Assembly (NCBI GenBank): GCA_021014325.1 | Contig: CM037462.1 | Location: 17,628,135-17,692,134 of the forward strand | Source: Plazaster borealis | Lineage: Eukaryota > Echinodermata > Asteroidea > Forcipulatida > Labidiasteridae | Length of the DNA stretch: 64,000 bases | Reading direction: 5' to 3' | Part shown: one piece after another, positions 14,401 through 23,785 of the stretch | Layout: each line of letters begins with the position of its first letter | Position numbering within the stretch: the stretch's first letter is position 1 | Made by a program: the position numbers and the translations under genes | The notes under the pieces: model-generated | Told to the model about the DNA's origin: nothing | Database searches by the model: none | Seen by the model: the letters and a program-made list of their open reading frames with translations, nothing else

Positions 14401-14733
14401 TGTTAAGTGTGGAACATTCCTTTCTTTCTTTCTTTTTTGGAGGGGGATACCCTGTGCCCCATATCGGGCATGGTAATAAAACTTTGTTAACAGCTCCTTC
14501 AGACTGGTGCCTTCTCTCCCTTTCATATCTAAACTGACCATTCTGCATGTTGTTTTACAGCTATCCCTAACCGATGTTTGAATCATGGCTGTTCCCATAT
14601 CTGCCTTCCCTCCCCCTCAAAACTGACCGACTATATCTGTGCATGCCCTCCGGACACTTACCTGGATGGGACCAAACAGACCTGCCTCTGTGAAAACGGA
14701 GGGCGCCTGCTGGAGGATGGAATCAGCTGTGAG
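310..14733 (+). CDS. LRP-like receptor, partial: two full EGF/LDLa/YWTD modules plus one extra EGF exon
   Basis: Interior of a low-density lipoprotein receptor-related gene; both gene ends lie outside the visible model. Exons: 310-482, 1637-1871, 2579-2736, 3197-3351, 4007-4252, 4377-4635, 7945-8086; then 8567-8739, 9331-9565, 10189-10346, 12085-12239, 12763-13008, 13141-13399, 13981-14119; then 14561-14733. All introns are GT-AG and phases join throughout. Per module the exons encode an EGF-like domain (CLNHGCSHICLP), two LDLa repeats (CQDGSDENDC and CLDYEDEIGC), an EGF-like domain (CVCPYSYSLLLDNRTC) and about 265 residues of six-bladed YWTD propeller (FVAD, YWVN, YWTD, YWVD, FWND). Such ectodomains bind and endocytose ligands or act as co-receptors; LDLa repeats usually bind calcium. 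No signal peptide or membrane helix is in view, so ligand and LRP subclass cannot be named. Reading into the intron after the last exon gives SCEVMKT then stop. Confidence 0.92.
1026..1607. mobile_element. Short DNA transposon inserted in LRP unit 1 intron
   Basis: The ends are inverted repeats: GGCCTAAAAAAAATT with TTATGTTGGCGTA on the left, and TACGCCAACATAA followed by a T-run and AGGCC on the right. It is flanked by TTAG at 1022-1025 and 1608-1611. Unit 2 has the uninterrupted site GTTAGTTTTG at about 9301, so the insertion postdates the duplication or was lost in unit 2. A truncated relative (GTTGGCGTAACTCGACCGAC) lies in unit 3 near 15301. No coding capacity is visible. Confidence 0.75.
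4680..4800. mobile_element. Short inverted-repeat element in LRP unit 1 intron
   Basis: The left end is GGCCCAAGTCCAAATTGATGG and the right end reads GCTTGATTTGAACACGG, roughly its inverse complement. Related sequence recurs at about 39,715-39,850 and more distantly at 43,711-43,823 and 44,622-44,958. It is probably a small non-autonomous transposon; the boundaries are approximate. Confidence 0.4.
4870..5145. repeat. SINE tail with internal minisatellite
   Basis: Several tandem units of about 20 bases resembling CTTGAGCAAGGCACTTGAC, followed by a SINE-type stretch (GAGCAAGGCACTTAACC, then TGTGTTGCGTAATAATGCAC). The same core is found once in the SINE at 37,888-38,225 and is expanded again at 18,660-18,830. 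Confidence 0.6.
5184..7437. mobile_element. 2.25 kb non-autonomous DNA transposon filled with AACGTTGT repeats
   Basis: Ends are TATACCCAGCTAACA (5184-5198) and its exact inverse complement TGTTAGCTGGGTATA (7423-7437). The palindromic TATA may be the target duplication, leaving CCCAGCTAACA as an 11-base terminal repeat. The left part (about 5,340-5,930) is a degenerate tandem array of about 60-base units containing CACGTTGT and GTTGTATTTTGG. The right part carries related CAACGTT and ACGTTGT motifs. No transposase reading frame is present. It is absent from LRP unit 2. Confidence 0.75.
8147..14211 (+). repeat. Tandem duplication unit 2 of the LRP module
   Basis: Second full copy of the seven-exon block, with 1,365 coding bases (455 codons). 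It differs from unit 1 by one lost codon in the last exon (DNHHAY against DNQAY) and by scattered substitutions. It lacks the 1026-1607 and 5184-7437 elements of unit 1 and carries its own insertion at 10743-11989. Confidence 0.9.
10743..11989. mobile_element. 1.25 kb DNA transposon inserted in LRP unit 2 intron
   Basis: Terminal inverted repeats TAGGCCATATGGTA (left) and TACCGTATGGCCTA (right), with one mismatch. A second inner inverted pair is CGACCCCCGTGGGTCTA (10780-10796) and TAGACCCACGGGGGTCG (11926-11942). Unit 1 shows an apparent empty site (CTGTTCCTCCTTTA near 3,100). No transposase ORF is visible, so it is probably non-autonomous. Confidence 0.7.
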
Positions 14734-15320
14734 GTAATGAAGACTTAGTCATTCAATTTGTCTTGTTGATCTGCTTGTTAACCACAGACTTTTTGGTGTT
14801 ATCCAACCTTTGAAAAATAAAAAAAAACATATACTAGGGTCATTCCTTCTTTTAAATTGTTGACTTGTTTTAAGGAGGTTTTTTTTAATTGAACTATCAA
14901 ATGTTCTTTCATTAAGCCCTGAGCAAATCCTCAAATGAATTTGTGATTAAGGTGCTTCAGTTGAGCTACATTTAGCTTACAAATGAAAGTTTTCACAAAG
15001 TTGCTTTCATAGAGAAAGAAATGTTGCTCAGCAATTTGTAATCCATGCAAGAAATCCAATGGGCACCTGTGACAAACAATGTGAATTGAAAGTTATTTTG
15101 GATGGTTGCCAGTTTCAGCTAAAAGCAAGATATTTTTAAGCTAGCTGATTTGCTTACCAACTTAAATGTCAATAATCTGGAACGAATTTACCGAACACAG
15201 AGCGAAAAATTCACATTTTTAAACTAATCTTAACAAGTTAAGAAACATGAACTCTCAAACAAAACAATTTATCATAGTTAGGCCTAACAAAAAAATTGTT
15301 GTTGGCGTAACTCGACCGAC
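14212..15320 (+). repeat. Tandem duplication unit 3, truncated
   Basis: Third copy, keeping the pre-exon intron, the first EGF-like exon (14561-14733, which starts AIPNRC instead of EIPNRC) and most of the following intron. Homology breaks just before the place where the LDLa exon should lie. No third LDLa exon is found downstream. Confidence 0.85.
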
Positions 15321-15335
15321 CCTAAAAATACAATT

Positions 15336-15775
15336 GGTCTTGTTGATCTGCTTTTTTCAAAGGTTGGACAACACCAAGAAGTCTTTGGTTAACAACCAAA
15401 GACTTCTTGGTGTTGTCCAACCTTTGAAAAATTAAAACAAATATATACTAGGGTCAATCCTTGTTTGACATTGTTGACTTGTTTTAAGGAGGGGTATTTT
15501 AATTGAACTATCAGAAGTTCTTTCATCAAGTTATGAGCAAATCCTCAAATGAGTTTGCGGTTAAGGTGCTTCAGTTGAGCTACATTTAGCGCTCACAAAA
15601 AATTACAATTGTTCATGAAGTTGCTTTCAAAGAGAAGGAAGTTTTGCTTTAAGCAATTTATATTTCAAGGAAGAAACCCAAAAAAAAGTAAATTGAAAGT
15701 TATTTTGGATGGTTGCCAGTTTCTGCTAAATGCAAGATATTGTTAAGCTAAGCTGATTTTGAGTGCGGACCGACC
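15336..15775 (+). repeat. Misplaced second copy of the LRP post-EGF intron
   Basis: Sequence from TTGGTCTTGTTGATCTGCTT onward repeats the intron that begins after the EGF exon of each unit (compare about 14,757-15,220). It therefore re-enters the start of the intron instead of continuing to the LDLa exon. It is joined through the palindrome at 15,353-15,431 and ends in unique sequence near 15,775. Confidence 0.75.
15353..15431. repeat. Perfect 38-base inverted repeat with 3-base spacer
   Basis: The left arm is 15,353-15,390, the spacer AAC is 15,391-15,393 and the right arm is 15,394-15,431. The arms are exact inverse complements, beginning TTTTTCAAAGGTTGGACAAC and ending GTTGTCCAACCTTTGAAAAA. 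The right arm is the normal intron sequence of the LRP units; the left arm is its inverted copy. Confidence 0.95.
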
Positions 15776-15954
15776 TAAGTTAGGAGCCTTTTATTGTAGG
15801 TACTTATAGTTTTATCAGGAATTTGGGCCCAAAATAAAACATCACTAGGCCTACAAAGATTTGAATAGTTTGGTTATAGGCCGTCCTTGATGAAATGATA
15901 GTTTCAATGTGTCCAGAACTAATTAAGGAATCTCAAATATGTTGCTAAAGTTCT

Positions 15955-16365
15955 GAGGCCACATAAAAAAGCAATTGTTGATCGTCCCCACCTGACCCTA
16001 CAAAACCCCCCGACCCCATTTATAAAAAAATTAAAAAATTGTTATCATAAAACTGGCCTTTTCAACGATCTTTTCAGTCAAATTTTGCTCCGTTCTGCGC
16101 CACACGCACAGTTAGGTTGGAAAAGATGTTTGAAGTTCATGTTGGCAAAAACAAGAACAATTATTAAAACATTTACTTAGGCTACACTGCGTTTCAGTTT
16201 ACCAAAAGAAATGTCATCTAGGAATTAAAAACATCAAAATCACACAAACCCTCTGTTTTGTAGGGATTGTGATGATTTCTCGGTTTACTTTTATTTTGCC
16301 AATAACAAAAATAATAAAAAACATAACCTCCCACCCCCGCCCCTCAAAAAAATATGACGCTCAAC
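15955..16365. repeat. Dispersed repeat, copy 1 (second at about 36,070-36,535)
   Basis: Both copies contain a C-rich start (CGACCC, then CAAAACCCCCCGACCCCA), then TTTTCA.CGATCTTTT.CAGTCAAATTTTG-like sequence, GGTTGGAAAAGATGTTTGAAG, and a C-rich end (CCCCACCCC-like). The class is not recognised and no coding capacity is seen. Confidence 0.55.
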
Positions 16366-16543
16366 AAGTTTTTTAAATATTTTTATGTGGCCTTATCTTA
16401 ATATTAATTTGTATGAAAACCCAAGAATATTTAACAACTGGAATGGAAAAACTTGAAAAACTCCTCTCATCTGAAGAGGATCATCACTTTCTGTTCTGGT
16501 GATCCTTTTTATAATGAATAATGTAAAACTGAACAAATTTTAA

Positions 16544-16910
16544 AGGCACTGAACACGTTTGGAAATTGTGAAAGACCACTGTTCTCACTTGGTGTATCCC
16601 AACATGTGCATAAAATAACAAGCCTGTGAAATTTTGGGCTGAATTGGTCATCGAAGTTGCAAGAAAATGATGAAAGAAAAAATACCCTTGTTGTACAAAT
16701 TTGTGTGCTTTCAGATAGGAATAAAAAACTTCTTGCAAGAAGTTTTTATTATGTTAGTGAGAAATTACCTCTTTCTCAAAAACTACGTTACTTCAGAGGG
16801 AGTCGTTTCCTACAATGTTTTATACTATCAACCGCTCTCCGTTGCTTGTTACCAAGTAAGTTTTTATGCTAATATTTGTTTTGAGTCATTAGCAAACGTG
16901 TACGATACCT
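16544..16910. mobile_element. TTAA-flanked short transposon, family A
   Basis: Flanked by TTAA (16,540-16,543 and 16,911-16,914). The left end AGGCACTGAACACGTTTG and right end CAAACGTGTACGATACCT are imperfect inverted repeats. A second close copy lies at 58,259-58,630 and a diverged one at 24,884-25,250. It is non-autonomous; a TTAA target fits the Kolobok or piggyBac superfamilies. Confidence 0.8.
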
Positions 16911-18659
16911 TTAAGACTTGAATAAATTATAAGACTCCCCATGAAAAAAAACAAACTAAGCTGCATGAAAAACCTTGTTCATGATCATTTTATAGGCCTG
17001 ACCAAACAAAATTAGAAAGATTCAAAGTATCAACTATTACCATGTCTGGAATTACATTGAGGCCATGGAGACCATGGCCTCTGCTGCCCCTGGTCTTGGC
17101 TTGGTGCCCCTTCCCACAGACTTTAAGATTTTCCAATGGAAGTGCCCTTTGCAAAATGAAAACTTGATAATTGTACAAAATTATGATCCATTTAATTTGT
17201 TGTTCTTTAATGCCTTTTAAAAGTCTATAACCAATTTATAATTACTTTCTGTTGTTATTTTCTTAAACCTGATACTTCACAGCAACAGGGGCAGTTGCAT
17301 CATTCCCATGGTCATTGCCAGTTGCACCTTGAAATGTTCCAGTACAAATAGGCCCTTAGGCCTACATTTCCCCCATCTAAGATGTGTGTTTTACCAAGGA
17401 AAAGTGCCTTGCCCTTTCAAGAATGAAGTATCAGGCCTAAGTGCTTTTATATGTAATTGACGTATCTGTTTTTACTTAATAAACGAAGCATTCCAAGCAT
17501 AAAATAACTGACTGATTTATTCTCAAAGACAACTTGTTTAAAATGTTTAGTCACCAAAGCACCCTACTTCTGTAATTGGCCCAATTCACCTGGGGCCAAT
17601 TTCATTTTCGTGTTAACTATAATAGCAGAAAAATGTGCAAAAGCGTTAGCGATTTCACATCACAGGTTAGCAAGAAAATTAGGCAGCCAGCTTACTGTTC
17701 ACAATGGATTTGCATTGTTATGTAATTGATTTTCATACAGAAGCACCAGAAGGTTAGCATGCCTTTGTGTGCTTACGGTAATAGCAGCGCTATGAAATGG
17801 AAACTCGAGCAGTAAGCACAAAATCGTCCAAAAAAGCAGCACTATGAAATGGGGCCCTGATATAAACGTCCGAGAGAAATCTTGATTTGTACCATTTTGT
17901 GGTTGAAATTCCCTGTGTGTTGTATAGTCTTGGTTCCAAGGCATGGTGTACTTTTTGCAAAAACCACTGTTCGTAATGACGTATGTAATTAATAAACATA
18001 GAGGGCACTGTGTTAGTTACTCTCCCGATCCAGTCGTCGGTGGGGAAAAATAACACAAGTCACAGTGCCCTCTTAGGTTTATTTATTACTACATATTCCA
18101 TCCTGCGAACATTGGTTGTGTGTGTTCGAGAAAACACCATGGTCTTCAAACCGAGACTATGTGTGTTGCTGAGCAGTGCACAATTTAGGTGATGCACGTT
18201 GTGTTTTATGGTAATTTTTTATACATTGAAAGCTGGTCAGCAAAGTTCGAAGGAATAAGTCCTGTCCCTTTTCCTTTTTATAGGCCTATAATACCCAGTT
18301 TGATTGTAATAATAATAATAGTGGCTTCTTATATAGCGCAGAAGTCCGTCACGCAGTGACGCTCAACAATTTGAAAAAGACAAAGAGAAGAACACAAATA
18401 TATAGTAATTTGGATTTAGAGTGGGAACAAATAGGTTTTTAGTAATTGTTTGAAAGAACTAGCTGATGAGGCTTGACGGAGGGCAAGTGGACGATTGTTC
18501 CAGAGAGTAGTGCCAGAGAGTAGCACTTTATCACACCCATTCTTTTACGCTTTATCTCACCCATTCTTTTACGTGCATTATTCAACACATAGCATGGTTT
18601 AACATCCCATTCCAAGGATGAAGCAATTGGTTAAGTGCCCTGCTCAAGGACACAAGTGC

Positions 18660-18830
18660 CATGACCAGATGGTGTCCTTCAGCAAGGCGCTTGACCTTGA
18701 GCAAGGTGATTGACCTTGAGCAAGGCACTTGACCTTGAGTAAGGCGATCGACCTTGAGCGAGGCACTTGACCTTGAGCAAGGCGATTGACCTTGAGCAAG
18801 ACACTTGACCTTGAGCAAGGCACTTCCCCG
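18660..18830. repeat. SINE-derived minisatellite, about 19-20 base unit
   Basis: About eight tandem variants of GACCTTGAGCAAGGCACTT, with GTGATT/CGATTG variants in the last positions. It is preceded by GCCCTGCTCAAGGACACAAGTGCCATGACCAG, the inverse complement of the SINE core, so the array probably grew from a SINE insertion. Confidence 0.75.
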
Positions 18831-19866
18831 ATCTTGGAAGAACCCAAGTGTGTTTCCATCAACAACCAAAAACATACACACATACACACGATGTTTTTCG
18901 CCCCCGTAAATCGAGGACTTCTCTTTGTTTTTCAAGCAGCTAGCTATCAACAGTAAAGAAAAAAAGGCCCATAAAATGGGCCTATGTAATGTGCAATGGC
19001 TTTTGTTTACACTATGTGCAGCAACGCGCGGCCCATTGTTTACATTTTATTTATTTTTTGGCTCATATTTTGGTCAATTCTGAATGGATTTTGTTAATTC
19101 ATTAAAAAATATACTTTGTACTACTACATACAGTACTGTCTGTACTAGACCCAGCTGGACTCTGTAGCTAGGCCTATATTCCTTTTTTCAAAATTTTGAC
19201 ATCTTTGGTGGACAAGTACCCCGGACATCTTTTATAGTTAGCGATGCGGTATTTTAATTTAATATCGCATCGCTAAAGATATCTGGGGCGCTAGTTAGAC
19301 CGAAGATGTCAAGCCATAGTTACTGTAGTATTCTGTACTACACTAGGCTAGTGACTGCGTGCCTAGCCCTGGTAACAGTACACGTCAGTGCAACGGAGGA
19401 GTCCAACCTTCCTGGTTTGATGACACTTTTCCTTGTAATTTAGTAGAAAATGTGCAGCTCTGTAAGATGTTATTGTTAATGTTAACATATCCGAGAGCGA
19501 GGTACTTCTACAAACTATAGTTTCTAGAACACAAGACTCAAGAGCTGCAGGACACACAGAGTTTGTGCATGTTTGTCAAACACGTCAAGTACGGGTGTAT
19601 GCGTGTGTGAATATTTATTTATTTATTTTATTTATTTATTTATTTATTTTATTTAAACCATATTTAACGAGGGTAACCCATCCAGCACAGCTGATAATTT
19701 GGGGCCCTCACGTACATGTAATATAAAAGAAAACATCAAAGATAACAAAAACCAAAAAAAGACAAGACTTGGTTGGAGGTGCTTAAAGAGGGATATAAAA
19801 AACCCTAACAATGTACAAAAGGACTATCATCATTATGGACGATATGGGTGTGTTTGTTATTGTTAT

Positions 19867-20095
19867 CGTAGGAAGTCCTGTATTCGGGGTGCCCCTCATA
19901 ATCCAAGGCATTTAGTTTCACGTCACTGCGCGTGATTTAAACAACCCCTAGAGATGAAGTAACATTTTCTACTTGCCAAACATCAAGTCTCCTCTCCCTT
20001 GACCTAAACTTGGAGACAGGTAACCTTCCAACGTTAAGTTGTACTTGTAATATCAATTCAAAGAAAAAGCTATGGTAGGCCTACCCCGAAAACCG
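19867..20095. repeat. Dispersed repeat shared with 63,645-63,850
   Basis: Both copies run through a GGA.GTCCTGTAT start, a TCTCCTCTCC block followed by TTGACC/TCGACC and AAACTT.GA, then AACCTTCCA/GGCTCCACT and GTTG.ACTTGTAA. They are degenerate but collinear. The element class is unknown. Confidence 0.5.
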
Positions 20096-20569
20096 GGGAC
20101 TGGAGGATATATTATTATTTATTTAAATGATTTAATGATATTTATTAAGACATAAAAATAAAATAAACACTAGCGTTTAACTTAAACTTTCAGAAAGGAT
20201 ACTTAGCCTACTACTAGTAGGAAACTTGACATGCTTGAGTTGCATCATTTCTGACTCTGTTACCTTCTGTCACGAAGAACAACGGGATGAAAAAGTTACC
20301 GCATCACGTCACTTTTACTTTCACTTTACTCTAGGCTAGAGTCTTTCTGGCTGGACTCGATTAGAGTATGATGATGATAGTTGATACGCCAGGCTTGTGC
20401 GGGGGTATGGGAATTTATTGGAGCAGTTGTTGCTTGAAGTTGCTCAAGCTTCGTGCATTCACCAATGAGTCACCAAGGGGATTCCCACTCCACTATGGTT
20501 CTTGGAAGGCGAATTTATGAGCAAGGAAAGGAAGGATAAAAGACAGGCGGTCCATGCAGCAGATGGCCA

Positions 20570-20735
20570 ATAATGAGTTCATTGGATACAATGATTTCAT
20601 TGGATAAGCGTGTAGTGACGTAAGCTTTCCATATCTGTGTTATGATTGGTCCGAGGTGATTTGTCGGCTTGCACTTTCGGTCGTCTGCATCAACGATCTT
20701 TGGTCTGCATGCAGCGTGTGCATAATGTTTGTGCA
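20570..20735 (+). repeat. Inverted repeat arm, promoter-like sequence (partner 21,085-21,260)
   Basis: The arm has GGATACAATGATTTCATTGG, TGACGTAAGCTTTCCATATC and GTTATGATTGGTCC. The partner arm carries the inverse complements GGACCAATCATAACGCAGAT and CCAATGAAATCATTGTATCC. Both arms hold CCAAT-box- and CRE-like motifs. The pair flanks about 350 bases that contain the candidate exon at 20,785. It could be a fold-back transposon or an inverted promoter duplication. Confidence 0.7.
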
Positions 20736-20784
20736 TGCATGTATTTTGTTTTATTTACCATATGTGTACAATACATTACTGGCC

Positions 20785-20829
20785 ATGGCAGCAGAGGATC
20801 CAGCCAGCCAGGCCAGGCACTCTAGGAAG
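20785..20829 (+). CDS. Candidate short first coding exon of an unidentified gene
   Basis: An ATG in a good context (GGCCATGG) opens 15 codons, MAAEDPASQARHSRK, and ends exactly at AAG followed by a near-perfect donor, GTAAGT. Upstream, within 215 bases, lie CCAAT-like and CRE-like motifs. I do not recognise the peptide and could not find a downstream exon that clearly continues it; the next obvious + strand gene, the GPCR, has an in-frame stop before its own ATG. It may be the start of a gene whose remaining exons are short or distant, or a chance combination. Confidence 0.3.
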
Positions 20830-21084
20830 GTAAGTGTGACGTCAGATGTTCAGGGTTCAGGCTAATAGCCATCGTCTGTCAATAATGTCTGTTGATGGTT
20901 GATGTCGCACAGCTAGAGCGCCACCAAGAGGTGGCCCCGCTGTTGGGAGATTTTAGAAGGGGGATGAGCCCACTTCAACGATGTCTTCAAGGTAGCCCGA
21001 ACATCTGACGCCGCACTTCGAGGCTCGTGAATAACGCCAGATAGCGGCCTTGAGCCAATGGAGGGATCCGGGTAGATGTACCTT

Positions 21085-21260
21085 TGACCTCGCATGCATT
21101 ACACGCGCACGCAGCATTGCAGCAGACGATCGAAAAGTTCATGCAGATGGTGTTGCTGACAAACACGTCATTTCGGAGCGGACCAATCATAACGCAGATA
21201 TGGAAAGCTAACGTCACTGCACGTTTATCCAATGAAATCATTGTATCCAATGAAATCATT
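21085..21260 (-). repeat. Inverted repeat arm (partner 20,570-20,735)
   Basis: Inverse-complement partner of the arm at 20,570-20,735, somewhat diverged. It includes GGACCAATCATAACGCAGAT, ATGGAAAGCTAACGTCACTG and a doubled ATCCAATGAAATCATTG motif. Confidence 0.7.
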
Positions 21261-21304
21261 GGGTCTGTAAGACAAGTCCCAGACAGGGGACCAGTCTATC
21301 TTCA

Positions 21305-21629
21305 AGGGTGCACCCCACTAAATAGGGAGAAAACAGAGTGTTGTCGCCTCATTCACATTTTGTAGCCCCTATTATTCTATTAGACAGATTTGAGAGCCCA
21401 ATAAGGGGTATAGTGTGAAAGTGTTGGACAAATTGTGACCTGGGGCCGGGCCTTGGGACTCCCCAATATCAAATTAAGCAGAGGATACAGGTTCAAGAGT
21501 TAATGGATAGGCCTAATTTTCCCTTCACTGTAAAAAGCTGTGAGACTTCTAAATTGTTTAGTATTTTTGAATATTTAGCATTTTGCACTGTATGATATCG
21601 GAGTTTATTTAGTGGGTGCACCCTCAAAA
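21305..21629. mobile_element. Short inverted-repeat transposon
   Basis: The left end is AGGGTGCACCCCACTAAATA and the right end is TATTTAGTGGGTGCACCCT. A partial relative with GGGTGCACCACACTAAATAT begins near 31,782. No coding capacity. Confidence 0.65.
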
Positions 21630-22344
21630 GAGAGATTTGGGAGATTTCAAATCTCCACCAGGTCATGACCACAGTTGGCTAGCAACCGATCCAGCTGGAG
21701 GCTAGGTCTATGCTGCATGATGGGATGAGACACGATCACCAACAAACTGACAAAAAGATCATGAGGAAGGGAAGGTGTCCTTGATGGATCTGTCTTCACA
21801 TGACGTCGTCCGCCTCAGACGTCCGCAACTATTAGGCCTAATAAGCCCACAATATGCAAACATCAAGCAAGTGACCGTGACTTTGCATATGCCTACCTCG
21901 TCAAGAAGGATCGGTGTCATGGAATAAGCTAATGAATAAGCGAGGTCGGTTACAGCTTCGTTTACCCGTAAACAATAATAATAAGAGAGTCCACGTCACA
22001 ACATTGTCCATCAAAGCAACCCATACAGCACACTATAGTAGGACTACCCATGCTAATGCAAAAGTCACCAAATTTACAATAACTCAACAACGATAGGTCT
22101 ACTTGGAACTTTTAAAGCTTGGAAATTAAAATTACAGTGCATTGAAATGTAAACTCGTGTAATGGGGTCTGACAATATTGGCCACTGAGCTACGTCTGTC
22201 GATCACAAGTAAAGTTACACCCACAAAATTAGGCCTGATACCCCAAAATATGTGAGGTTTCTTTACCCACTGACATCATGTGCCGTACACCCCCCTCTAA
22301 AGACCTTATGCACATGACGTCGTTTGAGAAGGCACCCTCGGCTG

Positions 22345-22352
22345 TATAAATA
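22345..22352 (+). promoter_or_regulatory. TATA-box promoter candidate upstream of the GPCR gene
   Basis: TATAAATA lies in GC-rich surroundings (GGCTGTATAAATAGG). About 30 bases downstream is a plausible start region (GGTTCACTCGG). A possible non-coding first exon could end at the donor GGACAG|GTAATT (22,606/22,607), and a possible acceptor (CATTCGGTAG) precedes the GPCR ATG. The link to the GPCR is inference from position and orientation. Confidence 0.35.
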
Positions 22353-23785
22353 GGTCAAACGAAGGTTCACTCGGCCTCACCTGTCTCTCACCCAGTACCT
22401 CATTCAGGCGCTGGGACCGAGCGAAAAAAAGAAGGTTGCTCATAATGACACATCCTATGCGCCTCGCGTACAGGGGATGTGCGTATTCCACTGCATCATC
22501 GTTTTACCTCTAAGATGGCGGCGTGATGACGTCAATGCAGAAGATCTATGAAAGTGCACCCTTCGAAACCTCACACTGTTATAACTCGCATTGGTATCAA
22601 GGACAGGTAATTAGTGTCGAATTAAATAGGCCTACAGGTCTCGTTTGTAACACACGTTTGCCAATAGGACTCCTTTCTTTGTTCTTTTGGCCAAAAAGTG
22701 TTTCCCTCAAACAAATCTTGCAAGCAAAACCGTTTCCACGGTGATTTCAATGATATCGCAGTAAGTTGCGTGCACACCGCAACAAGGGATGAGTGTTCAC
22801 GCGTGTGTGATTCAATACTGGCTAATGCCAACTTTATCAATCGAGGAAAATTTGAATTGTTTTGTGTTGGTCGCAAACATATCCCATTAATCTCAACCAT
22901 TAATTAAAATTCACGCCCGCCCGCCCGTTTTTCATAAGTTCACCGGACTACGAATCTTCGGAAACAAGCGCCCCCCCCCTCTTTCAAATGAGCCAGTACG
23001 AATGTGGTACCGAAATTTACATCTCCACGGCGAAGTACGAGGAGAGCCAAACACGATCTTGTTTGATGCATTGGCTGATGAGGACTGGTTGAGAACATCA
23101 TCCACCTGTAACGAGACTTGTGCATGAGTACAATTGCTTTGGAGCCCGGCAGTCTGTGGTGCCACACATACTGCAGAAAGGCTCGCCCGTTATTCAAGTC
23201 TCTACATGTTCGCCTGCTTGCCAACTAGTCAAACTCGATGATGACACTTAGAGTGGTTGAAGAACACTGACATGATACCAGATAGGGCAAAGTTAAACGA
23301 CAACGACGAAAATACAGCATATATATTTTTGTAACAATCGTACTAGCATGTTTGGTTAGTATTGTTTTGGTCAAGAACTAGAAAAACTCATCTGAAATAA
23401 TAATAATATTGAAATTTTTTAGCATGTGCAAAAAAACCCTGCATCCATCAGTTCAAAAAATGTAGCGATCAGGCTCTCAGGGGGAACAATTTCATACAGC
23501 ATCGAACAGCTCAGCTCCAATTACCGGCAGTGAAAGGAGTGACGTGACGATGACCATCCTTTGCAATTTTCGTTGCCGCATGAAACCATTTTATCTTTCG
23601 TGTGGCGGACTTTAAGCTTGTGACCTCTTATTAGTGAATGGCACGCGTGTTTGATTTTTCAATTTGAGTCAAGTTATAGGGCCTACTCATAAAGCGATTC
23701 ACTAATATACGCCCTTCATTGTAAAGTGACTTCCCTCGTTCCTACATTCGGTAGAATTATGACTAGCTAAAAAATTGTGACAAAC

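Larger units (their letters stand above)
17200..20560. other. Intergenic stretch without a recognised gene
   Basis: No exon-like frame with recognisable protein similarity is seen. It holds a short inverted repeat around GAGGGCACTGTG (17,991-18,012 and 18,061-18,082), a SINE-like start near 18,305, the SINE-derived minisatellite at 18,660-18,830, a TTTA-rich simple repeat at about 19,610-19,655, and a dispersed repeat at 19,867-20,095. Confidence 0.5.

Noticed and set aside
20656..20865. Longer open frame through the candidate exon at 20,785
   Set aside because: The upstream part reads through promoter-like inverted repeat and the downstream part passes through a strong donor; only the 45-base ATG-to-donor segment is exon-like.
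15600..23700. Searched for a third LDLa exon and later LRP modules
   Set aside because: No sequence resembling GCTCAA.GAGAATGCGGT, the YWTD exons or an LRP membrane segment was found downstream of 14,733 on either strand.
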